This document shows positions 1-7,286 of a stretch of DNA of 35,799 nt, piece after piece. Source of the stretch: Nocardioides sp. Lineage in GTDB: Bacteria > Actinomycetota > Actinomycetes > Propionibacteriales > Nocardioidaceae. The notes below the pieces were generated by a model. The model was not told where the DNA came from and ran no database searches. It was given only the letters and a program-made list of their open reading frames with translations. The stretch lies in NCBI GenBank assembly GCA_025965275.1, contig JAOPXG010000202.1, positions 1 to 35,799 of the forward strand, given 5' to 3'. Position 1 is the stretch's first letter, and each line of letters starts with the position of its first letter. The position numbers and the translations under genes are program-made.

Positions 1-85
1 CGTCGCGGAACAGCTCGGCGGTGGCGAAGCCGATGCCGGAGGCGGCGCCGGTGATGACGACGACGCGCTGGGAGGTCTCACTCAT
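1..85 (-). CDS. Short-chain dehydrogenase/reductase (N-terminal fragment)
   Basis: Only the first 28 residues are inside the window; the gene runs off the left edge. Reading from ATG at 85 downwards gives MSETSQRVVVITGAASGIGF, which holds the glycine-rich TGxxxGIG dinucleotide-binding motif of classical SDR enzymes on the first beta strand. The substrate cannot be told from this fragment. A possible -10 (TAGCGT, revcomp of 93-98) would put the transcript start one base before the ATG. A perfect 14-base KstR-type palindrome lies just upstream at 109-122, so this oxidoreductase may belong to a steroid or lipid regulon. It is divergent from soxR. Confidence 0.85.
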   Translation of the reverse strand, partial: MSETSQRVVVITGAASGIGFATAELFRD

Positions 86-108
86 GGCGCGGACGCTACC
101 AGTCTTTC

Positions 109-122
109 TAGAACACGTTCTA
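109..122. promoter_or_regulatory. KstR-like operator upstream of the SDR gene
   Basis: TAGAACACGTTCTA matches the TnnAACnnGTTnnA palindrome described for KstR, the TetR-family repressor of steroid catabolism in actinobacteria. With one more base on each side it is a 16-base inverted repeat (CTAGAAC-AC-GTTCTAG, 108-123). It lies 24 bases upstream of the SDR start, where the -35/spacer region should be. Two one-mismatch relatives precede the binding-protein genes at 14201 and 15746. Confidence 0.7.
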
Positions 123-231
123 GGTCCTGGCGAACTCATCGACCGGACGCCGACACGGGTCCCGGACCTCGCAAGCTCGGTCCGGGGCAGCTCAACTTGA
201 AGGATGCTTGAAGTCCCGCGAGGGTGGACCC

Positions 232-681
232 ATGACCCCCCTGACCATCGGCCACCTGGCCGAGCGCGCCGGCGTCGCGACCTCGGCGATCCGCTTCTAC
301 GAGTCGCGCGGGCTGGTCTCCTCGGTGCGGACGACGGGCAACCAGCGCCGCTACGAGCAGTCGACGCTGCGCCGGATCGCGTTCATCCGCACCGCCCAGC
401 GGGTCGGGCTGAGCCTCGACGAGATCGCCGAGGCACTCGACACCCTCCCCGACGGGCGGGCGCTCACGAAGGCGGACTGGCACCGGCTGAGCACCGCGTG
501 GCGGCCCCGCCTCGACGAGCAGATCGAGCGGATCGAGCGGCTCCGCGACCGGCTCGACAGCTGCATCGGCTGCGGGTGCCTGAGCCTGCGGACCTGCGCC
601 CTGAGCAACCCCGGCGACGAGGCGGCCGCCCGGGGTCCCGGGGCCGCCTTCCTCGAGCCGCACGGACGGAGAGCCCGATGA
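232..681 (+). CDS. soxR: SoxR, redox-sensing MerR-family regulator
   Basis: A 149-residue MerR-family activator. The N-terminal winged helix reads LTIGHLAERAGVATSAIRFY, followed by a dimerisation helix (about 80-110). The C-terminal cluster CIGCGCLSLRTC has cysteines at 111, 114, 116 and 122, the CX2CXCX5C pattern that binds the SoxR [2Fe-2S] centre. The family senses redox-active compounds and oxidative stress. ATG 232 is chosen because a GAGGGTGG ribosome site sits just upstream; the in-frame TTG at 208 has none. The palindrome TCAACTTGA (192-200) could be part of an autoregulatory box, but this is weak. The stop overlaps the amylase start as ATGA (678-681), so the two are translationally coupled. 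That partnership is unusual. Confidence 0.93.
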   Translation: MTPLTIGHLAERAGVATSAIRFYESRGLVSSVRTTGNQRRYEQSTLRRIAFIRTAQRVGLSLDEIAEALDTLPDGRALTKADWHRLSTAWRPRLDEQIERIERLRDRLDSCIGCGCLSLRTCALSNPGDEAAARGPGAAFLEPHGRRAR

Positions 682-2510
682 CCCTGCTCGACGAGCCGCA
701 CCACGACGGCTCCGCGATGTACGTCGGCGACGAGGCGCCTCCGCCCGGGTCGACGGTGGTCGTGCGCTGCCGGACCTCGGTGGCCGACGCGGTCGACCAC
801 GTCTGGGTGCGCACGACGTACGACGCGGAGCCGACGTACCACCCCTGCATCGAGACGTCCCGCGACGACCACGTCGTCTGGTGGGAGGGGTCGCTGCCGG
901 TGCACAACCCGGTGACGCACTACCGCTTCCTCCTCGCCGCCGGCGACAGCCAGCGCTGGCTGGGCGGGGCGGGGGTGGTCGACCACGACCCGCCGGACGC
1001 GTTCGACTTCCGGCTGAGCTCCCACCGCCCGCCGCCCGACTGGGCGCGCGACGCGGTCGTCTACCAGGTCTTCCCGGACCGGTTCGCTCGGTCGGCCGCG
1101 GCCGACGACCGCGAGGTCCCGGAGTGGGCGGTGCCGGCCGACTGGGACGACGAGGTCGTCTTCGAGGGCTTCGATCCGCGCACCCCGCTGCAGTTCTACG
1201 GCGGCGACCTCGACGGCATCACCGACCATCTCGACCACCTCGCCGAGATCGGTGTCAGCGTCGTCTACACGACCCCGGTCTTCCCCGGCGAGAGCAACCA
1301 CCGCTACAACGCGTCGACCTTCGAGCGGGTCGACCCGCTGCTCGGCGGCGACGAGGCCTACGCCCGGCTCGCCACCGCCGTGCACGAGCGCGGCTGGCGG
1401 ATCCTCGGCGACCTGACGACCAACCACACCGGCGACACCCACGAGTGGTTCATCGCCGCCCGCGACGTGCCGGGCGCACCGGCCCGGTCGTTCTACTACC
1501 TCCTGCCCGACGGCTCCTACGAGTGCTGGATGGGCCACGGGACGCTGCCCAAGCTCAACCACGCCGACCCCGCGCTGCGCGAGGCGATGGTCGAGGGTCC
1601 CGACTCCGTGGTGGCGCGGTGGCTGCGGCCGCCGTTCGACCTCGACGGCTGGCGGGTCGACGTCGCCAACATGACCGGACGGCTCGGCACCCTCGACGTC
1701 AACCACGACGTGGCCCGCGCCGTACGTCGGACCGCCGAGGCCGAGCGCGCCGACGCCTTCGTCATCGGCGAGCACAACCACGACGCGTCGACCGACCTCG
1801 ACGGAGACGGCTGGCACGGCACCATGAACTACGGAGGCTTCTCCTGGCCGGTCTGGTCGTGGCTGCGCGACCCGTCCTCGCCGGCCCGGCCCTTCGGCCG
1901 GCCCGTCCCGGTGCCCCGCCGACCCGGCGGGGCGATGCAGCGCAGCCTGCGCGAGTGGCAGGGCCGCTACGGCTGGCGGGCGACCACCGCGTCGTGGAAC
2001 ATCCTCGGCTCGCACGACAGCGCCCGGATCCGCACCCTGACCGGCTCCGGCGAGGTGCACCGGGTCGCGGCCGGTCTCCAGTTCACCCTGCCGGGCGTGC
2101 CGATGCTCTTCGCCGGCGACGAGATCGGGCTCGGGGGGGTGCTGGGCGAGGACTCCCGGCGCCCGTTCCCCTGGCAGCACCCGCAGGCCTGGGACCGGCT
2201 GACGCTCGCGACGTACGCCGGTCTCGCCCGGCTGCGCCACGACCACGAGGCGCTGCGCCGCGGTGGTCTCCGCTGGGCGCACGTCGACGACGACGCCGTG
2301 GTGTTCGTGCGTGAGCACCCGGCCGGCTCGGTGCTGGTGGCCGCCCGTCGCAGCGCCGGACCGGCGATCGAGCTGCCCGCCGGGCCGCTCGGCTTCGCCG
2401 ACGGGACCCTGCTGCTCACGACCGGCGCGGACGCCGACCTGGTCGAGGAGGCGGGCACCGTCACCCTGCCGGCCGTCGACGGGCCGACGTTCTCGCTCTG
2501 GAGCCTCTGA
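678..2510 (+). CDS. GH13 alpha-amylase family enzyme (MalZ/neopullulanase/cyclomaltodextrinase-like)
   Basis: A 610-residue glycoside hydrolase with no signal peptide, so probably a cytoplasmic enzyme on maltodextrins or cyclodextrins. Residues about 1-115 form a beta-sandwich like the N-domain (CBM34 type) of neopullulanases and MalZ. The barrel opens with DAVVYQVFPDRF. The catalytic triad is visible: nucleophile D328 in GWRVDVAN, acid/base E365 in VIGEHNHD, and stabilising D447 in LGSHDSARI. DLTTNHTGD supplies the first conserved region. The GGAGAG ribosome site lies inside soxR, and the ATGA overlap ties its translation to SoxR. The exact specificity (alpha-glucosidase, neopullulanase or cyclomaltodextrinase) cannot be told from sequence alone. 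Confidence 0.9.
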   Translation: MTLLDEPHHDGSAMYVGDEAPPPGSTVVVRCRTSVADAVDHVWVRTTYDAEPTYHPCIETSRDDHVVWWEGSLPVHNPVTHYRFLLAAGDSQRWLGGAGVVDHDPPDAFDFRLSSHRPPPDWARDAVVYQVFPDRFARSAAADDREVPEWAVPADWDDEVVFEGFDPRTPLQFYGGDLDGITDHLDHLAEIGVSVVYTTPVFPGESNHRYNASTFERVDPLLGGDEAYARLATAVHERGWRILGDLTTNHTGDTHEWFIAARDVPGAPARSFYYLLPDGSYECWMGHGTLPKLNHADPALREAMVEGPDSVVARWLRPPFDLDGWRVDVANMTGRLGTLDVNHDVARAVRRTAEAERADAFVIGEHNHDASTDLDGDGWHGTMNYGGFSWPVWSWLRDPSSPARPFGRPVPVPRRPGGAMQRSLREWQGRYGWRATTASWNILGSHDSARIRTLTGSGEVHRVAAGLQFTLPGVPMLFAGDEIGLGGVLGEDSRRPFPWQHPQAWDRLTLATYAGLARLRHDHEALRRGGLRWAHVDDDAVVFVREHPAGSVLVAARRSAGPAIELPAGPLGFADGTLLLTTGADADLVEEAGTVTLPAVDGPTFSLWSL

Positions 2511-2569
2511 TCGCGGCGTCCGATCCCGGCCCGTCGCACGCAGCAGGGCGCGGATCGGTCGCCACGCCG

Positions 2570-2575
2570 TAACCT
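2570..2575 (+). promoter_or_regulatory. -10 box of a probable leaderless promoter
   Basis: TAACCT ends seven bases before the A of ATG 2582, so transcription would begin on the start codon itself. No ribosome site precedes that ATG. The same exact spacing recurs before several other genes in the window. Confidence 0.55.
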
Positions 2576-2581
2576 CGACGC

Positions 2582-3802
2582 ATGGCGCTGCGCATCGTGG
2601 CGAACCGGCCGGACCCGGCGCTGCTCGCGCTGCCCTGGTCGACGCCGCTGGAGGAGTGGACGGAGCACGTCGTGCCGCTCCCCCGCGGCCTGTCCCGGCA
2701 CGTCGTCCGCATCATCCGGCTCGGCGACAACACCTACGCCGTGAAGGAGACCGTCGAGGAGATCGCCTTCCGCGAGTACCGGCTGCTCCGCGATCTCCAG
2801 CGGCTCGGGCTGCCCGCGGTGCGCGCGCAGGGGGTGGTGACCGGTCGGGTCGACGAGCAGGGCGAGGAGCTGCCGGCGGCGCTGCTCACCCAGCACCTGC
2901 GGTTCTCCCTGCCCTACCGCAGCCTGTTCTCCCACGGCCTGAGCGCCGACAACCTGCCGTCGCTCGTCGACGCGATGGTGGTGCTGCTGGTGCGGCTCCA
3001 CCTGGCGGACTTCTTCTGGGGCGACGTGTCGCTCTCCAACGTGCTGTTCCGCCGCAGCGCCGGCGGGTTCGCGGCGTACCTCGTCGACGCGGAGACCGGC
3101 GAGCTGAAGACCAGCCTCTCCGACCGGATGCGCGAGTACGACCTCACCATCGCCACCGAGAACATCTTCGCCGAGCTCCTCGACCTCCAGGCCAGCGACT
3201 CCCTCGACCACGAGGTCCAGGCACACGAGATCGTGGACATGCTCGTCGCGCGCTACCGCGCGCTCTGGGACGAGCTGACGGCGGCCGAGGAGTTCTCGAC
3301 CGCGGAGATGTGGCGGATCGAGCAGCGCGTCGAGCGGCTCAACGACCTCGGCTTCGACGTCGACGAGCTCGACATCGTCACCGACTGGGACGGGCACCAG
3401 ATCCGGATCCAGCCCAAGGTCGTGGAGCTCGGCCACCACCGGCGTGAGCTGCAGGGGCTGACCGGTCTGGACGTCGAGGACGCGCAGGCCCGGCGGCTGC
3501 TCAACGACATCGCGTCGTTCACCGCGCACCACGACCTCGGCCGCGAGGACCGGAGCCTGGTCGCGAACAAGTGGCTCACGCAGATCTACGAGCCGATCAT
3601 GGCGATGATCCCCGCCGAGGCGCGCGGCAAGCTCGAGCCGGCCGAGATCTACCACGAGCTGCTCGCGCACCGGTGGTACCTCTCCGAGGCGGCCGGCCAT
3701 GAGGTCGACTTCTTCGACTCGGCGCGCGACTACATGGAGAACGTGCTCATGCACAAGCCTGACGAGGCCGTCACGGCCGACGAGGACCAGTCCCAGGGGT
3801 AG
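2582..3802 (+). CDS. DUF4032 protein with kinase-like fold
   Basis: A 406-residue soluble protein of the actinobacterial DUF4032 family. Its N-terminal half looks like a lipopolysaccharide-kinase/protein-kinase fold. TYAVKET resembles the ATP-binding lysine strand. DFFWGDVSLSNVLF resembles the catalytic HxDxxxxN loop with Trp in place of His. AAYLVDAETGE resembles the metal-binding DFG segment. The C-terminal half (about 220-390) is the DUF4032 domain proper, rich in charged helices. It probably starts leaderless at ATG 2582. Activity and substrate are unknown; lost loop residues leave open that it is a pseudokinase. It lies 71 bases after the GH13 gene on the same strand but has its own promoter. 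Confidence 0.85.
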   Translation: MALRIVANRPDPALLALPWSTPLEEWTEHVVPLPRGLSRHVVRIIRLGDNTYAVKETVEEIAFREYRLLRDLQRLGLPAVRAQGVVTGRVDEQGEELPAALLTQHLRFSLPYRSLFSHGLSADNLPSLVDAMVVLLVRLHLADFFWGDVSLSNVLFRRSAGGFAAYLVDAETGELKTSLSDRMREYDLTIATENIFAELLDLQASDSLDHEVQAHEIVDMLVARYRALWDELTAAEEFSTAEMWRIEQRVERLNDLGFDVDELDIVTDWDGHQIRIQPKVVELGHHRRELQGLTGLDVEDAQARRLLNDIASFTAHHDLGREDRSLVANKWLTQIYEPIMAMIPAEARGKLEPAEIYHELLAHRWYLSEAAGHEVDFFDSARDYMENVLMHKPDEAVTADEDQSQG

Positions 3803-3903
3803 GGCTCCGGCGGTGTGCGCCAACCTCCGGCATTTCGCCGGCCGGGAGGTCATCATGTTGCAGCGCTGCCGCGGCGCGACGACTCGTGAACGTGGAGGAA
3901 CGC

Positions 3904-4449
3904 ATGACCGCGATCGGTGTCGGCCTCGGGCCGCGCAACCGGATCCACGAGGCCGCCCGGCAGGACGTGCTCGACGCCGCGGCGGAGCTCCAGGTACGAC
4001 GTCGGCGGGTCGCCGAGGCCCTGGCCGGCGGCGACACCCCCGACGGCGAGATCGTGGCGCACGGCTACGTCGGCACCAACGACTGGATGCGTCGGGCCTC
4101 GGCCGCCTGCTCGGAGCTGCTCTCCGTCCCCCCGGCCGCGACGGTGGCACAGCTGCCGACCAGCCTGCCGGACAACCGCACGCTGATCGCCCGGGAGGCG
4201 GTCCTGGCCTCGTCGTTCCCGGCCGTGGAGGCCGGGCAGGGGCTCGACCACTTGACCGAGCGGCAACGGCGGATCCTCGCGCTGCTGGCGGCCGACGTTC
4301 GTGACGAGTCCATCGCGGCGGCCCTCGGGGTGAGCGTCCGCACCGTGCGTGCGGACATCGCCGGCGTGCTGAACCTGCTGGGCGTGCGGTCCCGGTTCGC
4401 GGCCGGCCTGCGGGTGCGTCGGCAGGTCAGCCCCGAGACGACCCGCTGA
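3904..4449 (+). CDS. LuxR-type HTH transcriptional regulator
   Basis: A 181-residue protein with a LuxR/GerE helix-turn-helix at about 115-175: LTERQRRILALLAADVRDES followed by ALGVSVRTVRADI, where the recognition helix falls. The first 100 residues are helical, with no receiver or other sensor domain recognised. ATG 3904 is preceded by GGAGGAACGC at good spacing. It points at the sensor kinase on the opposite strand with only nine bases between the stop codons. They could be functionally linked, but this regulator lacks a phospho-acceptor receiver, so no classic two-component pair is claimed. Confidence 0.85.
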   Translation: MTAIGVGLGPRNRIHEAARQDVLDAAAELQVRRRRVAEALAGGDTPDGEIVAHGYVGTNDWMRRASAACSELLSVPPAATVAQLPTSLPDNRTLIAREAVLASSFPAVEAGQGLDHLTERQRRILALLAADVRDESIAAALGVSVRTVRADIAGVLNLLGVRSRFAAGLRVRRQVSPETTR

Positions 4450-4458
4450 CGGTCGGAG

Positions 4459-6576
4459 TCACCGCCGCGGAGGACCGACCGGGTCGAGCCGGCGAGCGGA
4501 CCCGTTCGGCTGGGGAAGCGCTTCCGCCGCGGGGGCGCGGCCACCCCGGCGGCGGGGCAGGTGCACCGCGAAGGTGGTGCCCGCGCCCGGGGAGGACGCG
4601 ACCTCCAGGCTGCCGCCGTGCATCTCGACCACGGCCCGGGTGATCGACAGCCCGAGCCCGCTGCCCGGGATCTGCTGCTCCTTGGCCAGAGACGACCGGA
4701 AGAACCGCGTGAACAGGAGCTCCTGCTCGTCGGCGGGGATGCCGATCCCGGTGTCCGACACCTCGAGGAGGGTCTCGCCCGCGGTCGCGGTGAGACAGAC
4801 CGCGACCCGGCCTCCCGGCGGCGTGAACTTGATCGCGTTGTCGACCAGGTTGACCACGACCCGCTCGAGCATCTCCGCGTCCCCCAGGAACGGGACCGGC
4901 GCCGCCGGCAGCTCGAGGCGTACGTCGAGGCCGCGCGTCCGGGACTCGTTGGCCACCAGGTCGTAGCCCGTCCGCACGACCTCGCAGAGGTCCACCGGCT
5001 CGTCGACGAGACTGAGGGTCTCGTCCTGGATCCGGGACAGCGTGAGCAGCTTGTCGATGAGGGTGAGCAACCGCTCGCTGTTGGCGGTGACCCGCCCCAG
5101 TGCGGCGAGCTGCCGGGCGTTCAGGTGACCGTAGGCGCCGTCCTCGAAGAGCTCCACGTAGCCCACGATGCTGGTGATCGGGGTGCGCAGCTCGTGGCTG
5201 ACCGTCGAGAGCAGGTCGTCCTTGATCTGGTCGATCTGCCGCAGGCGGTCGACGGCTCGTCGTTCGGCGTCGAGCGCCTCGACCAGCGACTCCTGCGCTC
5301 GGACCCGCTCGGTGACGTCGTCCGAGGTGATGACGAAACCGCTGGTGTGACCGTGACCGTCGATCCGCCGCACGATGCTCGTCGCGTGCGTGCGCTGCTC
5401 GCCGTCCTTGCAGAGGTACCTCAGGTCGCGGCCGGCACCGAACCGGGGGATGTCGGCGAAGACCTGCATCACCACGTCGAAGTCGTCCGCGACCCCGAGC
5501 GCCTCGGCCTGCGCGGTGATCTCGGCGGGATCGTGGAACATCCGGGTGGACCGGCCGAGGACCTCGTCGAGGCCGTAGCCGAGCAGTCGCTGGGCGCCGG
5601 GACTGAAGAACGTGATCCGGCCCTGGGCGTCGGTCCCGATGACGGCGACCGCCAGGGCGCTCTCCATGATCTGGTTCAGGTTGTCGTCCTCGGCCACGGC
5701 GTCCCGCGCGCTGTCGACCTGCTGCCCGACGTTGAGCAGGAGGGGGGCGACGGCGAGCACGCAGGCGATGATGAACAGCTCCGCGAAGAGGTTGGGTGCG
5801 TAGCCGCCCAGCCCGAGCTGGTCCCGTCCGTACGCGAAGGGGCCGTAGCCGAGCATGGTCATCGTGATCCCCACCGTCGACACGGCGCTCACCTGCCACA
5901 GCGCCTGCCGCGGCGCCACCCGCATCGCGCCCCAGACGAGTGTCGGGATGATCAGGAACACGAGAGCGGGGACCTGTCCCGAGGCGAAGAGCAGCGGTGT
6001 GACCGCGACCGTCGTCACCCACAGCGCAGCGGTCTCGGCCGCGGAGGCCAGCGACGGACGGTCCTGCAGACGCAGGAAGAACGGGACGACCACGAGCTGA
6101 CACGCGAGATGGGCGACACCGGTCGCCAGCCCGACGAGCGCCGGGGAGCCCCACCCGGTCACCGCCGACGTCGCGCCGGCCACGAGCCCGGCCAGCAGGG
6201 CACCGCTGATCGACGCGCGGATGAAGCGGAGGACGTCGCGGTCGCTGACGAGCCTCGTCCACTGGCCCTCCGGTCCGCAGGTCAGGCGCCAGACGACCCA
6301 GGACCCGAGCGTCGCGCCGGCCGCGAGCCCCCAGGCCACGTCGAGCGGCCGCCCGCCCCACCACATCGTGAGGACGGCGATCGCGAACAGCGCGGCCAGC
6401 GCGCCGGGACGAGCCCGAGCCGGGACCCGGCACAGCGCTCCGGTGGCCAGTCCGACCGGCCAGAGGTCGCCGGCGCCCCCGTCGCCACCCCACACCGCAT
6501 AGAGGCCGATCGCCGCGATCGCCCCGAACAGGACCAACAGGTGCGCGGAGTGGGCGGAGATGCGGTGCTGCGACAT
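4459..6576 (-). CDS. Membrane sensor histidine kinase (MASE1-PAS-HisKA-HATPase)
   Basis: A 705-residue kinase. The first ~300 residues hold about eight hydrophobic helices of the MASE1 integral sensory type. A PAS domain follows at roughly 325-440 (MESALAVAVIGTDAQGRITF, then LRYLCKDGEQRTH). The dimerisation/phospho-acceptor region has SHELRTP with the acceptor histidine at 461. The ATPase domain shows the N box NLVDNAIKFTPPGG, the G1 box DTGIGIP and the G2 box GSGLGLSI. The start ATG 6576 follows a GAGAG-type ribosome site and begins MSQHRISAHSAH. There is no adjacent response regulator. The ligand is unknown; PAS plus MASE1 suggests an intracellular or membrane cue. Confidence 0.92.
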   Translation of the reverse strand: MSQHRISAHSAHLLVLFGAIAAIGLYAVWGGDGGAGDLWPVGLATGALCRVPARARPGALAALFAIAVLTMWWGGRPLDVAWGLAAGATLGSWVVWRLTCGPEGQWTRLVSDRDVLRFIRASISGALLAGLVAGATSAVTGWGSPALVGLATGVAHLACQLVVVPFFLRLQDRPSLASAAETAALWVTTVAVTPLLFASGQVPALVFLIIPTLVWGAMRVAPRQALWQVSAVSTVGITMTMLGYGPFAYGRDQLGLGGYAPNLFAELFIIACVLAVAPLLLNVGQQVDSARDAVAEDDNLNQIMESALAVAVIGTDAQGRITFFSPGAQRLLGYGLDEVLGRSTRMFHDPAEITAQAEALGVADDFDVVMQVFADIPRFGAGRDLRYLCKDGEQRTHATSIVRRIDGHGHTSGFVITSDDVTERVRAQESLVEALDAERRAVDRLRQIDQIKDDLLSTVSHELRTPITSIVGYVELFEDGAYGHLNARQLAALGRVTANSERLLTLIDKLLTLSRIQDETLSLVDEPVDLCEVVRTGYDLVANESRTRGLDVRLELPAAPVPFLGDAEMLERVVVNLVDNAIKFTPPGGRVAVCLTATAGETLLEVSDTGIGIPADEQELLFTRFFRSSLAKEQQIPGSGLGLSITRAVVEMHGGSLEVASSPGAGTTFAVHLPRRRGGRAPAAEALPQPNGSARRLDPVGPPRR

Positions 6577-6694
6577 GGGGATCTCTCGGATAGGTCGTGC
6601 CTTCCGTCGAGACGTCTCACAAGCAGATCTCGGGGCGACGCCGGAGCGCCTCTCACTCCTACCCCGGTGGGGAGCCCAGGAAACGGTGGACTGG

Positions 6695-7282
6695 TCAGGG
6701 GCGACAGACCCGGCAGACGGTGAGATGGCCGTTGTTCTCGCCGACCGGCTGCAGGTCCTGGCGGTGCGCGATGAGCGCACAGTCGCGCCGGTGCATCGTC
6801 GTCCCGTCGCCGGCGGTCACGGGCAGGCCGGACACGTCGACCCCGTCGTCGCGGGTGGTCGCCGCGCGCGAGGTCACGTCGGCGAGCACGAGCAGGGTGT
6901 CGGCGAGACGCTTCGAGGACTCACGGCCGTCGGAAGCCATCCGGGCCAGCCACGCACCGAAGTAGAGGAAGCCGCCGGTGAACGTCAGGCCCAGCCCGAG
7001 CAGGCCACCGGAGACGAGGTAGGACAGCTGGTCGTACTGGTACGGCGTGTTGGCGGCGCCGTACCAGCCGAGCACGATCACCACGAGGCCGAGCGGCAGC
7101 AGGATCGCGCCCGCCCAGAACAGCACGATCTGCAGCAGCTGGTAGTGGTTGTCCTTGAGCGGGGCCGCGCCCGAGCTGGTGCGGCTGCCCGCCTTCGGGA
7201 GGCCGACCGAGAGCCGGTCGGCCGGAGTCGCCGCCGGCGTGCCGGCAGCCTGGCTGGGCATGGGGGTGGACATGGCAGTCAT
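6695..7282 (-). CDS. Two-helix membrane protein with C-terminal Cys/His motif, last gene of the Liv operon
   Basis: A 195-residue protein not assigned to a named family. A hydrophilic N-terminus (about 1-45, Pro/Ala/Ser-rich) is followed by two membrane helices: LQIVLFWAGAILLPLGLVVI and, further on, YLVSGGLLGLGLTFTGGFLY. A soluble tail comes next. The tail ends MHRRDCALIAHR...LTVCRVCRP, a His-Cys...Cys-x-x-Cys arrangement like the small Ada-type zinc-binding tails of some actinobacterial proteins. The start is four bases after the stop of the secreted protein gene, so it is co-transcribed with the importer. A role as an accessory or anchoring partner of the transporter or surface protein is inference. 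Confidence 0.75.
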   Translation of the reverse strand: MTAMSTPMPSQAAGTPAATPADRLSVGLPKAGSRTSSGAAPLKDNHYQLLQIVLFWAGAILLPLGLVVIVLGWYGAANTPYQYDQLSYLVSGGLLGLGLTFTGGFLYFGAWLARMASDGRESSKRLADTLLVLADVTSRAATTRDDGVDVSGLPVTAGDGTTMHRRDCALIAHRQDLQPVGENNGHLTVCRVCRP

Positions 7283-7286
7283 GGGG

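Noticed and set aside
192..217. A definite SoxR operator before soxR
   Set aside because: TCAACTTGA and the two CTTGAAG copies are suggestive, but no 18-base SoxR box with the 19-base promoter spacer could be laid out.
204..681. Reading the amylase from far upstream inside soxR (start near 204)
   Set aside because: The extra residues are out-of-frame soxR codons. The ribosome site and the family N-terminus support ATG 678.
3904..6576. The LuxR-type protein and the sensor kinase as a two-component pair
   Set aside because: The regulator has no receiver domain and the genes are convergent, not co-transcribed.
4561..6723. A 720-codon plus-strand open frame opposite the sensor kinase
   Set aside because: The kinase motifs on the minus strand are unmistakable; the plus frame has no domain and a biased Arg/Asp/Gly composition.
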